Shown here: piece by piece, positions 9,168 to 21,558 of the stretch
Layout of the letters: each line of letters begins with the position of its first letter
How positions within the stretch are numbered: the first letter of the stretch is position 1
Assembly (NCBI GenBank): GCA_036346405.1
Contig: CM070551.1
Location: 55,322,488-55,386,487, forward strand
DNA: 64,000 bases
Direction of reading: 5' to 3'
Source of the DNA: Phyllostachys edulis
Taxonomy: Eukaryota; Streptophyta; Magnoliopsida; Poales; Poaceae
Program-made: the position numbers and the translations under genes
Notes under the pieces: model-generated
What the model saw: the letters and a program-made list of their open reading frames with translations, nothing else
Databases searched by the model: none
Told to the model about the DNA's origin: nothing

Positions 9168-12100
9168 TGTCGAACCCGGGAGCGAAGGATCCCGAATTCT
9201 CTGTGTTCATACACTAGTCCAGATTTCCAGTACACAGCTAAACAAAAGTGATAATCAAAACATATCACGACTTTATTAATAATTATTCAAAGTCTATTAC
9301 AAAAAGGGCCCGAGGCCAAAACAAACACAATGGAAAGTAAAGTAGTAGTAGTAGACCCAACGATTCGCCACAGTAATCGTCTGGGAGCGTGACCTAAGCA
9401 TCGATGTCCTCACCGCCTTGATAGAGGTCTTCTCCCGAGTAAAGATTATTCAAGAAGAGTAAGCACTACTACCGTGCTTGCAAGTTACACCCACAAATAA
9501 TGATTGAATGCATGCATAAGGTAAACAAGGAATAATGGCAGGTTTATTTGCATAAAGCAAAGATTTTCAATTTTAAATAATCATACTAATTTCCAAGGCA
9601 TTTTTATACTATATCTAGAATCATGTTTTAAATGACATTTTATAGTGTGGATAACCTCCATGTTGAATGGTGAAGGATAACCTCCTATCACAATGGCTAA
9701 CCGCCTAATTTTTACCACAAGGATAAATCCTCCCGAAATCATCTGTCAAAACCATTTTGAAACCAAAAACAAGTCTAACTTGGAGTGGCTTTGCTAGCAT
9801 GTCCATGATCATGACGCCGTTATTCAATAGTTTCTACTCGCAGAGTTGGTACATTTTACCCACACGAGATATTATACTCTTTGTGTCGGCCAATCCACGC
9901 TTCCTAAGGCGTGTGTGAGCAAATATCACAAGGTCATATAATGATTTACCTCATAGTACTCATACCCGCTAAGGTTTCGCTTCCATTGGGTGACTGCCCT
10001 CCGGAGCCCCTCTTGCGCCAGGGATCGTGGTCTAACCGACACCCACACATACAACATGGCACTAATAACTATGAAGTATCCCAAATTATTAAGCCAGGTC
10101 TTGCCCATACAAGACATGTGGTGGTACGGTATATAGCAAAATACGCCAAAGACCGGTCCTTAACCGACTTGGGCGCTTTTCAAAATCAAACCTCGGTCTT
10201 AAACTTAACCAGTTTAAGCCCGTGCATAAACCTGCACCCACCATTCATCCGTTTCGCCCAAGTCCAAACCATTTTGATTTTATTTTAAGGGAAACCAATT
10301 TTACGATAACTCTATGGTAAAATAATACCATAGTTTCAAGTTTAAACAACTTTGTAAAGATTTGGCTAAAATTCTCCCAAAATCAAATCATGGTCTAATC
10401 ATTTGCTAAGCAAGGATATTTTCCAAACCATTTTATCTATGGTGACAAAGGAATGACATTTCAATTATTCAAGATGGGCCATACAATGATGGTTGGAATA
10501 AATAAGCATTAAAACCGCATTGAAATAATTGATTAAAAGTATGCATGCAATAATAATTTAAAAACTGAATTAAATAACTTTAAAATATTAGGGCAATATG
10601 GTCAAGGGTATAACTTGCCTTCACTGAAGTCTTGAAATTCTAATTCTCGTAATGATCTACTTCTCTAATCGCCAAAGTCTAAACGCGAAAGTACGATGTA
10701 AACGAATGAAAATCCAATAAATTCAAAAAGGCAAATTAAACTCACTCCAAATAGAATAATCTTATTTTATTTAGCTAGATAATAATTTTATAAGATTTAG
10801 CAATTTGAATCACTTAATTTAGAGTTGTGATTCAAAAGATAAGAATTTTACAATTTTAGCCTAAATTTGAAATTTAAAAGAGATTCTAAATTAAATTGCA
10901 GATTCAAATTAGCCTCAAACTAAATAATTTTGGTTTAGTTGGCTAGACAATGATTTTATATGAATTTAGAAATTTGGAACACCCAATTTGGAGGTTGGAT
11001 GTGAAAGTTATGAATTTTACAAATTTTAAACCTAAATCAGCTTTTTAAATTAAATTATGGAATTATTTTCGAAGGAAATTCTGATTTATCACAAGATCGC
11101 TGATGTCAGCACCTTGGAGGCTGCCATCGACGGTGGGCCTGTGGTCAATGGACCACGCCCATGGCTTGGTCAACGCCCACAGTGCACCCGTGCAGCACAA
11201 AGATCACCAACACAAGGGTGTTGCGCGCTTTGGCGAGGTGACGTGGCGCCACGTGGGCGCCACGAGGTATGAGCGTCGCGGTGGCGCTGGCGAGTCATCG
11301 ACGTGGCTAAGCCACGCAGCGGAGCTCCGGCGACTTAGGGTTTTGGCTCGCGGCTGGCGCCACGGCGAAACAGACGTCTGGGGCTCAAAAGAACGAGAAG
11401 GCGACGCCGAGTAAGGTGCTCACCGGGATTGCAAGAAAACGCGGCGGAGAGATGGTCGGCGACGAGGTTTAGCGGCGGAGAGGTACGGTCGTCGTCGAAG
11501 TGGGTGCTCCCGAGGTCCTCCGGCGAAGTGGTTGGGCGACCGGCCGTGCAAGGCAGGGCGATGCCGAGGAGGTGGAAGACGAGGTCGAGTCCACCGGTGG
11601 CACCGAATCGAAGGAGAACCAAAGTCTCCCGCCGCGAAGAACTTCAATTCAGCGCCACGGAGAGGGAAGGGCTACGGGTGGTGGCGCTGTGGTGTGAGGA
11701 TGGAGGCGCACCCGGAGCACCTATTTATAGGGCGAGGGCGTGGCGGATCAACGTGGAGGGCAAGAAGGTTGCGGCGCACGGCCGGCGAGAAAAGAGGGAT
11801 TCGGGCTCGCAGGCGAAAGGGAGGCCGGATGGACGCGCGGACGCGTGTTATCAACGCGCGAGATTGTGGGGACGTGGCCGGATTTGAGCGGCTTTGGAAA
11901 GCTTCCGAATCAAGGCGTCAATGGCGGACACGGTAGCGGAGAGAAAAGGAAAGGGCGCGAGGGAGAAAGGAAGGTAAGGATGACCTCAGAGCGGCGGTCC
12001 CACATGGCGGTGACAAAGAAAGAAAGAAAGGCGAGGATGAGCGTTAGCCCTTAGATGGTAATCCAACGATCACGATAGTTTCCGCAAACGGTAAGTGGCG

Positions 12101-12492
12101 GTCGCGAGGGCCACACGATCGTGATCCAATGGCGAGGGAACGCGGGTTAAGGGCGGTGCGGACGCCGCACGCAACAAGGAGATGGGCCGCCTAATTCGCC
12201 CGAGACTGCTTTTGGAAATTCTTTTCGATTTCTTATTTGATTTAATTGATTAATTCGATTGGTTTTAGAAAATAGCAAAATAAATCCAAAAATTATGAGA
12301 AAATTCACGTAAATTCTCAAAGGCATTTTGGATTTAACTAAAATAATTCCAACTTAAATTTGGTAATAGTTTTTCCAATTAATTTTGTTTTAGCTTTAAA
12401 ATAATTAAGGAAAAGCTTTTAAGATTTCGTAAAATCCACAAAAATAAATAAGTTTTAATTTTATCCAAATTTGAAAAATTTTTAATGTTACA
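9168..12492 (-). mobile_element. Gypsy-1 3' LTR
   Basis: Near-identical direct repeat of 17845-21185 apart from small indels, mostly in the GC-rich part (11060-12200). It carries a minus-strand TATA box at 11719-11733 and, at about 9810-9905, the block shared by all long-LTR families here (TATTCAATAGTTT...GTACA...CCCACACGA). Confidence 0.93.
11719..11733 (-). promoter_or_regulatory. TATA box of Gypsy-1 3' LTR
   Basis: GCCCTATAAATAGGTG on the minus strand in the GC-rich LTR core; repeated in the other LTR at 20399-20413. Confidence 0.75.
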
Positions 12493-12508
12493 AACCTACC
12501 CCCTTAAA
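12493..12508 (-). promoter_or_regulatory. Gypsy-1 polypurine tract
   Basis: TTTAAGGGGGTAGGTT on the minus strand directly abuts the 3' LTR start TGTAACA; plus-strand primer site. Confidence 0.85.
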
Positions 12509-12509
12509 G

Positions 12510-12528
12510 GAATCTCGCCCCGAGATTC
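12510..12528. repeat. Conserved palindrome next to Gypsy-1 PPT
   Basis: GAATCTCGCCCCGAGATTC, 17 bp inside the internal domain from the LTR. Equivalents are at 31136-31155 and 38314-38333 at the same spacing. Confidence 0.85.
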
Positions 12529-12562
12529 AGACTTGGTCAAGAAAAGGTGTGGATACTCACCT

Positions 12563-15500
12563 TCAAGTCTTCTTCTCGCTCCCTGTGGCTTCTTCTTCCA
12601 ATGATTGCTCCAATCGAACCTTGCATGAGCGGATGACTTTGCTTCGTGATCCTTTCGCCACATCGAGAATCTTGATTGGTTGTTCTACGACGTGAGGTCT
12701 TCGAAGGTCAACGCCCTCCGTGGGAGTTTCTTCTGTTGGCACTCGGAGACACTTCTTAAGTTGAGAGACGGAAGACGTCAGGATCGCCGACAAGGATGTT
12801 GGAAGTTCGAGCTTATATGCAACTTCACCTCTCTTGGCCAAAATCTTGTAAGGTCCCACAACTGGGTGCAAGTTTTCCTTGGTACGAACCTTCTTACTCC
12901 TCGAAGTGGAGTAACCCCGAGATAAACGAAATCTCCTATCTCAAAGGTTAGTCCTCTTCGCCGATTATCCGCAGAACTCTTCTTCGCTTCGGATTGAGCC
13001 ACCTTCAGACGTTCCTTATTGTTTTAACCTTGTTTTGACTTTCTTTGATCAACTCGTCCAAAGAGTTGATGCTCTCCCACTTCATCCCAAAGAAGCGGAG
13101 TTCGCATTTTCTCGCCGCATAAAGCTTCAAATGGAGACATCTCAGAACCGGCTTGGTAGCTATTATTGTACGAGAATTCGCATAGGGCGATTCTTGTCCC
13201 AAATTTTTCCATACTCTAAGGCATGTGCTCAAGCATGTCTTCAAGAACTTGGTTGACACGCTCGTCCGCCATCACCATGGATGATAAGATCTTTGAAGTT
13301 GAGTCTAGTACCCAAGGCTTCGTGCGTGCTTTTCCGTAAACGGAAGTGAACCGAGATCCTCGGTCGACACCCGATCTTTTGGGTACTCCGTGAAGACGCA
13401 TAATCTTGGCTATGTATAATTCTCGCTAATTTGTCGCTTTCCGTAGGTGGTCTTAATCGATAAAATGAGCTACTTTGGTTAATCGGTCAATTATCACCCA
13501 AATGGAATCACACCCGATTGGGTTCTAGGAAGTCCGTGATAAAGTCCATACCAATTTCTTCCCATTTCCATTCGAATTGGTAATGGTTGCAACAAACCAA
13601 TGGGTCTTTGATGCTCGCCTTTACTCACCGACAAACATCACAAAGGCTACAAATTCTCGCGATCTCACGCTTCATGTCGACTCCACCAATATTTCTCCTT
13701 CAGATCCCGTACATCTTCGTGCTTCCGGTGAATAGAGTATGGCGATTCATGAGCTTCCTTGAGAATCGATCGTTTTAGTTCTTGCCGATTAGGTACACAA
13801 ATACGGTTCCCAAACCATCTTGTTCCTCGCTCATCTTCAGAGAACCCCGCGGCTTTGCCTCTTCTCATATTCTTCTTGATTTCTTTGATGTCTTCATCTT
13901 CTAACCGCTTCTCCTCGATTTGACTCAAGAGTGGGTTGCACCTCCAAAGCATTGACACACCCTTGGTTGACAATCTCCAGATTCAGTACCTCAATTCCTC
14001 ATACAATTCGCCGATTCTTTCAACCAAAGTGGTGTTGTAATACGCTTTTCGCTTAAGGCATCCGCGAACTACGTCGCTTTGCCGGATGATAATGGATTCC
14101 AAGGTCGTAATCCTTTATCAACTCTAACCATCTTCTTTGTCGGAGGTTGAGCTCGATCGGGTGAAGATATATTTCGACTCTTATGATCCGTGAAAATCTC
14201 ACAACGGTTACCAATGAGGTAATGCCTCCAGATCTTCGTGAGCATGCACAATTGTCGCTAACTCGAGATCATGAGTTGGGTAATTTCCTCGTGTGGCCTC
14301 AATCGACGGATGCATAAGCTACGACTTTGCCTTCCTCGCATCAGACACATCCAAGACCTTGTCGAGACGCGCGTCGCAGAAGATTTCAAAGTCTTTATGG
14401 ATATCCGCAAAACCAAGATCGTGCAGAGACTAAACTCTTCTTCAGTTCTTGGAAGCTCTTCTCACAAGCATCTGTCCAATCAAACTTCTTTTCCTTCTTC
14501 AGAAGTTGTGTCATAGGTCTGGCGGTCTTAGAGAATCCCTCAATGAACCTGCGGTAATATCCGGCTAGTCCAAGGAAACTCCTTATACGGACGGACTTTG
14601 GTTGCTTCCAATCCATAACGGCTTCAACCTTGGCTGGATCTACAGCAACTCCTCCTGCTGACACGATATGACCAAGGAATGCCACTTGCCTTAGCCAAAA
14701 TTCGCACTTGCTGAATTTGGCATAAAGCTGGTTCTCCCTGAGTTTTCCCAAAATTAAACTGAGGTGGTTCTCATGTTCATCTTCATTCTTCGAATAGACG
14801 AGGATGTCATCGATGAAAACAACCACAAACTTATCCAAGAATTCCATGAACACTTTGTTCATCATATTCATGAAATAAGGTATGTCAAACCGAAAGACAT
14901 TACGTAGAACTCGCATAATCCATATCCGTGGTGAAAGTTGTCTTCGGATATCTTCCGTCCGATCTTGATTGGTGATAGCCCGATCTCAAATCAATCTTCG
15001 AGAATACACTTGCTCCTTTTAGTTGATCGAACAGATCATCAATCCTGGGTAGTGGATACTTATTCTTGATCGTCACCTCATTGAGGATCTCAGAATCCAC
15101 ACACATTCGCATACTATTGTCCTTCTTCTTGACAAATAGTACGGTGTTCCCCAAGGTGATGAACTAGGTCGATATAACCTTTGCTCCTTAGTTCTTCAAT
15201 TTGTTTCTTCGCTCGCTAGCTCATTGGCCGGCATTCAGAGGGTCGCCGAGATTGGAGCGGTCCTCGACTAAATCAATTAAGAACATTACGCCCCTATCCG
15301 GTGGCATGCCGTAACTCATCGTGAAAGACATCCGGGTATTCTTGCACAACCGGTATGTCTTCAAGCTTTATTTCCTTCAAGCCGGTCAGATGGAACTTCC
15401 TCAGGCTGATAACTTGGGTTTGAATTCTACCGATTCCCTTGTTCATTGGTGAGGGTGATAGATCTATTGGCACGATCTATCTGGTCCCTCGATTCTTGGC

Positions 15501-15830
15501 TAGCCACCCATTCCAAGAATCACATCTAGACCTTGAGATTGCAGACTATCAAGTCCGCTAGGAAAGGTACTCGGATATTTCAAGGGTAAGGTTTGGGCAT
15601 AGAGAACTGGTTCTCATTTTTGAGCCCGGGAGTGGACTATCATGGGGTTAACTAAAGAGGAGATAGGTAACCCAAATTTTCCCACAAATTTATTGGAAAC
15701 AAAGGAATGTGATGCTCCTAATCAAATAGGACCGATGCCGGTATGCATTAATAAGGAACGCATCAAGAACGACATCTGGTGTCGCTTGAGCCTCTTCTCG
15801 CCGTGACGTGGTTCACACGCCCTTCGTAGA
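12563..15830 (-). pseudogene. pol: Gypsy-1 pol (protease-RT-RNase H-integrase-chromodomain), frameshifted
   Basis: The enzyme polyprotein that copies element RNA into DNA and integrates it. In sense order there is a weak protease region (15250-15830). RT follows at 15154-14395 with LFVKKKDNSMRMCVD, the KYPLPRIDDLFDQL region and catalytic FIDDIL at 14800-14817. RNase H contains HYLIGNRCEIFTDHKS (about 14240-14180). Integrase pieces include KYWWSRHEA near 13670, then the HGVPKRSGVDRGSRFTS core (about 13395-13340) and VNQVLEDMLEHMP. A C-terminal GPYKILAKRGEVAYKLELP leads into a chromodomain-like tail ending near 12563. At least eight frame changes separate these blocks. They cluster at CG-rich spots, so real inactivation cannot be separated from base-calling error. 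Confidence 0.85.
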
Positions 15831-15865
15831 TTGGGTCGCCGCTTGGTGCCGCCGTAGTTGGAACT

Positions 15866-16907
15866 CTAGGTGCCGGCTTGGTCGAGCTGTGTTCTCGCCG
15901 CTTTTTGGACATCTATTGGCATAATGTCCCGCCTCGCTGCAATGGAAACAAAGTTATCGCCGCCGCAGATGGAGCCGGGTTTTTCTCGCTGAACCGCCTC
16001 CTGCTGAGTTGTTGCGAAACCGAATGTTGGGCGCCGCGCGAGGTGGGGTTCGGTCGAGAGGATTGGAATCTTCCACGCCGCGGGGTTGGGGTTGAGCGAG
16101 GCGAGGTTTGGGTTGTCCTCCAAAGATTAAACTTTTGCGCAGCCCATCCTTCGCTATGTTCTCCATCTCTGTATGTTTGGCTTCTCGCTAATTGCTTTGT
16201 CCACCAATTGTTGAAAGTCGCTGAAATCTCGGGAGATCGCTGGACGGATATCTCATCATTGATCCTTCCATGAACTTTTTCGCCTGTTTTCATCCTTGGC
16301 TACGCTCATGCGGGCGAAGCGAGCAAGTTGGTTGAACTTATGCAAGTACTCGCCACCGAAGCGGTTGCCTTGGCGGCGCGCCAATTCCTTCTTTTTCATC
16401 GCCATCATCCTGCGGGAATGTGAGCATGGCGAAAGCTTGCACAAACTCTTCCCAAGTAATAGCTTGAGCGCTGGCATGGGTGATGCAGAGATTGTCCCAC
16501 CACTCCAAGCGGGACCACCGAGTTGATGAGCGCAAAAGTACCTTTCGCGATCCGAGCACCGAGTGATATCCGCTTCTTCCCCATGGCACGGAGCCAATCG
16601 TCCGCCCATAGGTTCAAGGTCGCTTGAAAACGCCGGAGGACGATCTCATGAATTTCGACATCGCTACCGCGAGGTGGGGGTGGAGGCGAGGTGGTGGTGG
16701 AGTGTGAGTTGTGGCTTGCATGTGTTGCATGCTGCTAAGTGACTGGGCCAGCAAACTCATCATATGCGTCTGGTGTGCCATTAATTGACGCCAGCTAGGT
16801 TCTTCGGGCTTGGTGGAGGTGGTGGTCTGCTGGACGGGATTTTCTGAAAATCCGATTCTCGCTTCCACGGCCTTGAGCACCGCCGCGCCGCAGACGGTGG
16901 TCACCAT
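15866..16907 (-). pseudogene. gag: Gypsy-1 gag, frameshifted
   Basis: Gag capsid-nucleocapsid protein. The start MVTTVCGAAVLKAVEARIGF is at 16907. The capsid (Retrotrans_gag) motifs ADDWLRAM and AHQLGGPAWS-like, ITWEEFVQAF and GNRFGGEYLHKFNQLARFA lie in alternating frames to about 16260. A Pro/Arg/Gln-rich linker follows, then a complete CCHC knuckle (C-F-H-C, G-H-Y, N-R-C) encoded at 15903-15950. About four frame changes break it. It sits directly upstream of pol, as expected. Confidence 0.85.
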
Positions 16908-17314
16908 CGCTAGATGTTTCTAAGGATTTTAGAAGAGAGAGATAGGAAGAAAACTCTAAAGGGGTAAATCTAAATAGCCCCGAACAATCACAAGACAAAG
17001 AGCCAAAAATTTTCCAAAAATAGTTCTTTTATTATTTTATTCTTTGGTTATGGCTATCACAAGGGTAACGATAGCTCATAACTTGCGCCTAACGCTACAA
17101 TATGGGAAACAACTAAGGGTGTTCGGTATAACTGCTCACTAGAGCTGCCTCGCCGCCTTTGTAGCTAGCTAGCTTTTCTTCCACGGCCTTCACCTTTCTT
17201 ACGTGATCTTGCAGTCGTCTTGAGTGGCACGCAGTCATCTAGAGCGCTACCATAAGCATAATCCATTGCCTTGCATGTGTTCACCGATGCGTGAGCTCAG
17301 TGAGTCCTCATCCC

Positions 17315-17682
17315 CTACCGGGCAAAAGATGCTCGTCCAACCGAAGCGGGACGTGCATTGGATGGTAGTGGAACTCGAACCATGAAATCGATTGTTGTAG
17401 GTGTAACGGAGGCGCCTTGTGGCTTCTCCGGCTGCGTTTTGAATGCCTTCGCGAAGGTGCCACGCCTTATTGGAGCGCCGATGATGTGGAAGTCCGTGTT
17501 CAAGTTATGATTGGCGAGAGAATCACTTCAACCCTCCAAATGATATTGGTTTCCCACTTCATACTTGGTACCCTTGATAGGTTGGTCTTTCGTTGTAGTC
17601 TAGGTGTTGCATCATCTTCCAAAGGAGTGCAGCCCAATGTCCCGCGAAAATTCCGTGGGAGATCCGGTTGGTTTTTCGCCAT
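17315..17682 (-). pseudogene. Gypsy-1 ORF0 upstream of gag
   Basis: Between PBS and gag there are two overlapping reading-frame pieces that look like one ORF with a single frameshift near 17500. The first starts MAKNQPDLPRNFRGTLGCTP (17682); the second holds NTDFHIIGAPIRRGTFAKAF. The joined length would be about 120 codons, ending about 400 bp before gag. An extra ORF before gag is known in some rice gypsy elements (RIRE3/RIRE8). Function unknown, and I recognise no domain. Confidence 0.55.
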
Positions 17683-17827
17683 CTACAATTTTAGAGAAGG
17701 AGATGAGTTAGTAACTTTTTTTTTTAAGGAGAAAGGTTGAGAAGACTCTTGGATAGACCTAAAATAGTTGTAGTTTTCAAAATAAGTCCTTAAGGCATTT
17801 TCTAAGGTCACGACCTACGATCGATAT

Positions 17828-17839
17828 GGCTCGATACCA
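17828..17839 (-). promoter_or_regulatory. Gypsy-1 primer binding site
   Basis: Minus strand TGGTATCGAGCC, five bases inside the 5' LTR end. It matches the initiator tRNA-Met site TGGTATCAGAGCC except that CAG reads as CG. The same CAG/CG difference recurs throughout the repeats. Confidence 0.8.
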
Positions 17840-17844
17840 CTTAT

Positions 17845-20800
17845 TGTCGAACCCGGAGCGAAGGATCCCGAATTCTCTGTGTTCATACACTAGTCCAGAT
17901 TTCCGGTGTATACAGCTAAACAAAAGTGATAATCAAAACATATCACGACTTTATTAATAATTATTCAAAGTCTATTACAAAAAGGGCTCGAGGCCAAAAC
18001 AAACACAAATGAAAGTAAAGTAGTAGTAGTAGACCCAACGATTCGCCACAGCAATCGTCTGGGAGCGTGACCTAAGCATCGATGTCCTCACCGCCTTGAT
18101 AGAGGTCTTCTCTGAGTAAAGATTATTCAGAAGAGTAAGCACTACTACCGTGCTTGCAAGTTACACCCACAAATAATGATTGAATGCATGCATAAGGTAA
18201 ACAAGGAATAATGGCAGGTTTATTTGCATAAAGCAAAGATTTTCAATTTTAAATAATCATACTAATTTCCAAGGCATTTTTATACTATATCTAGAATCAT
18301 GTTTTAAATGACATTTTATAGTGTGGATAACCTCCATGTTGAATGGTGAAGGATAACCTCCTATCACAATGGCTAACCGCCTAATTTTTACCACAAGGAT
18401 AAATCCTCCTGAAATCATCTGTCAAAACCATTTTGAAACCAAAACAAGTCTAACTTGGAGTGGCTTTGCTAGCATGTCCATGATCATGACGCCGCTATTC
18501 AATAGTTTCTACTCGCAGAGTTGGTACAATTTTACCCACACGAGATATTATACTCTTTGTGTCGGCCAATCCACGCTTCCTAAGGCGCAGACAGAGCAAA
18601 TATCACAAGGTCATATAATGATTTACCTCATAGTACTCATACCCGCTAAGGTTTCGCTTCCATTGATCGACTGTCCTCAGGAGCCCCCTCTTGCGCCAGG
18701 GATCTGTGGTCTAACCGACACCCACACATACAACATGGCACTAATAACTATGAAGTATCCCAAATTATTAAGCCAGGTCTTGCCCATACAAGACATGTGG
18801 TGGTACGGTATATGTAGCAAAATACGCCAAAGACCGGTCCTAACCGACTTGGGCGTCTTTTCAAAATCAAACCTCGGTCTTAAACTTAACCAGTTTAAGC
18901 CCGCATAAACTCGCACCCACCATTCATCCGTTTTACCAAGTCCAAACCATTTTGATTTTATTTTAAGGAAACCAATTTTACGATAACTCTATGGTAAAAT
19001 AATACCATAGTTTCAAGTTTAAACAACTTTGTAAAGATTTGGCTAAAATTCTCCCAAAATCAAATCATGGTCTAATCATTTGCTAAGCAAGGATATTTTC
19101 CAAACCATTTTATCTATGGTGACAAAGGAATGACATTTCAATTATTCAAGATGGGCCATACAATGATGGTTGGAATAAATAAGCATTAAAACCGCATTGA
19201 AATAATTGATTAAAAGTATGCATGCAATAATAATTTAAAAACTGAATTAAATAACTTTAAAATATTAGGGCAATATGGTCAAGGGTATAACTTGCCTTCG
19301 CTGAAGTCTTGAAATTCTAATTCTCGTAATGATCTACTTCTCTAATCGCCAAAGTCTAAACGCGAAAAGTACGCATGTAAACGAATGAAAATCCAATAAA
19401 TTCAAAAAGGCAAATTAAACTCACTCCAAATAGAATAATCTTATTTTATTTAGCTAGATAATAATTTTATAAGATTTTAGCAATTTGAATCACTTAATTT
19501 AGAGTTGTGATTCAAAAGATAAGAATTTTACAATTTTTAGCCTAAATTTGAAATTTAAAAGAGATTCTAAATTAAATTGCAGATTCAAATTAGCCTCAAA
19601 CTAAATAATTTTGGTTTAGTTGGCTAGACAATGATTTTATATGAATTTAGAAATTTGGAACACCCAATTTGGAGGTTGGATGTGAAAGTTATGAATTTTA
19701 CAAATTTTAAACCTAAATCAGCTTTTAAATTAAATTATGGAATTATTTTCCGAAGGAAATTCTGATTTATCACAAGATCGCTGATGTCAGCACCTTGGAG
19801 GCTGCCATCGACGGGTGGGCCTGTGGTCAATGGACCACGCCCATGGCTTGGTCAACGCCCACGGTGCACCGGTGCACAAAGACATGATCAACACAAGGGT
19901 GTTGCGCGGCTTTGGGCGAGGTGACGTGGCGCCACGTGGGCGCCACGAGGTATGAGCGTCGCGGTGGCGCTGGCGTGTCACCGACGTGGCTAAGCCACGC
20001 AGCGGAGCTCCGCGACCTAGGGTTTTGGCTCGCTGGCGTTGCGCCACGGCGAGCCGCAGACGGGTGGGCTCAAAAGAACGAGAAGGCGACGCCGAGTAAG
20101 GTGCTCACGGGATTGCAAGAAAACGCGGCGAGAGATGGTCGGCGACGAGGTTTAGCGGCGAGAGGTACGGTCGCCGCCGAAGTGGGTGCTCCCGAGGTCC
20201 TCCGGCGAAGTGGTTAGCGACCGGCCGCGGGCGAGGTGGCGATGCCGAGGAGGTGGAAGACGAGGTCGAGTCTCGCCGGTGGCACCGAATCGAAGGAGAA
20301 CCAAAGTCTCCCGCCGGCGAAGAACTTCAATTCAGCGCCACGGAGAGGGAAGGGCTACGGTGGTGGCGCTGTGGTGTGAGGATGGAGGCGCACCGAGCAC
20401 CTATTTATAGGGCGAGGGCGTGGCGGATCAACGTGGAGGGCAAGAAGGTTGCGGCTTGCACTACGGGCGAGAAAAGAGGGATTCGGGCTCGCAGAAGGAA
20501 AGGGAGGCCGGATGGACGCGCGTGACGCGTGTTATCAATGCGCGAGATTGTGGGGACGTGGCCGGATTTGAGCGGCTTTGGAAAGCTTCCGAATCTGCGT
20601 CAATGGCGGACACGGCGCGGAGAGAAAAGGAAAGGGGCGCGAGGGAGAAAGGAAGGTAAGGGATGACCCTGTAGCGGCGGTCCCACATGGCGGTGACAGC
20701 AAAGAAAGAAAGGCGAGGATGAGCGTTAGCCCTTAGATGGTAATCCAACGATCACGATAGTTTCCGCGAAACGGTAAGTGGCGGGTGCGCGAGGGCCACA

Positions 20801-21185
20801 CGATCGTGATCCAATGGCAGAGGGAACGCGCGGGTTAAGGGCGGCGGCAGGCACGCCCAGCACAAGGGAGATGGGCCGCCTAATTCGCCCAGAGACTGCT
20901 TTTGGAAATTCTTTCGATTTCTTATTTGATTTAATTCAGTTAATTCGATTGGTTTTTAGAAAATAGCAAAATAAATCCAAAAATTATGAGAAGATTCACA
21001 GAAATTCTCAAAGGCATTTTGGATTTAACTAAAATAATTCCAACTTAAATTTGGTAATAGTTTTTCCAATTAATTTTGTTTTAGCTTTAAAATAATTAAG
21101 GGAAAAGCTTTTAAGATTTCAGAAAATCCACAAAAATAAATAAGTTTTAATTTTATCTGAAATTTGAAAAATTTGGGCTGTTACA
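17845..21185 (-). mobile_element. Gypsy-1 5' LTR
   Basis: Direct repeat partner of 9168-12492. It has a TATA box at 20399-20413 (minus) and the shared LTR block at about 18490-18590. Confidence 0.93.
20399..20413 (-). promoter_or_regulatory. TATA box of Gypsy-1 5' LTR
   Basis: CCCTATAAATAGGTGC on the minus strand; would drive element transcription toward gag. Confidence 0.75.
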
Positions 21186-21190
21186 GGCAT
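21186..21190 (+). repeat. Target site duplication of Gypsy-1 (right)
   Basis: GGCAT, identical to 9163-9167. Confidence 0.9.
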
Positions 21191-21558
21191 GGGGTGAGAC
21201 ATCCAAGTTTTGGAAGACCTCCCAAGACCCTAATATCCATGGCTTCCTCAACCACATCGCCGGCGCAAGCACTCCAACACTTGGTGTTCCTGCCCCGTAT
21301 GTGTGGATACCTTGGAGGTGCTGTTGCGAAGCATCAGCACTAGGACGATGCGCATCTCATGACGATCATATGACCTCTCAGAGGAGAAGACGTGTGGCAA
21401 GTATGACTACAACTGCATCAATTCGCTACATCGACTCTACTTCCGCTACGAGTCGGCGCGTCTAGTGGTAATCTCGTGATCTATTACTAGCGGAGGTTCC
21501 TTGGTTACGCGGTAGAAATTTTTGTTTTGTGCTATCGTAGCCTACCCGTGACCCTACA
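21191..21558 (+). mobile_element. Copia 3' LTR, right part
   Basis: Continuation of the LTR broken at 9167. The last 122 bp equal 2037-2156, and it ends CCCTACA. It is followed immediately by Gypsy-2 gag, so the copia element lies inside Gypsy-2. Confidence 0.8.

Larger units (their letters stand above)
9168..21185 (-). mobile_element. Gypsy-1: complete chromovirus-type LTR retrotransposon
   Basis: A 12.0-kb Ty3/gypsy element on the minus strand with LTRs of 3,325 and 3,341 bp. The ends are TGTCGAACC...GTTACA on the plus strand, with a perfect 5-bp TSD GGCAT. The sense order is 5' LTR (17845-21185), PBS, ORF0, gag, pol (protease, RT, RNase H, integrase, chromodomain-like tail), PPT, 3' LTR (9168-12492). 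Long LTRs, initiator-Met PBS and the chromodomain-like tail suggest a Tekay/Del-like lineage. The upstream ORF0 also recalls rice RIRE3/RIRE8 elements, so clade placement is tentative. It is inserted in the copia 3' LTR and is among the youngest layers. Coding frames carry many frameshifts, some probably sequencing error. Confidence 0.93.

Noticed and set aside
11057..12054. Several Arg/Gly-rich ORFs on both strands
   Set aside because: They fall in the GC-rich promoter/leader part of the Gypsy-1 LTR. The second LTR copy has different frames.
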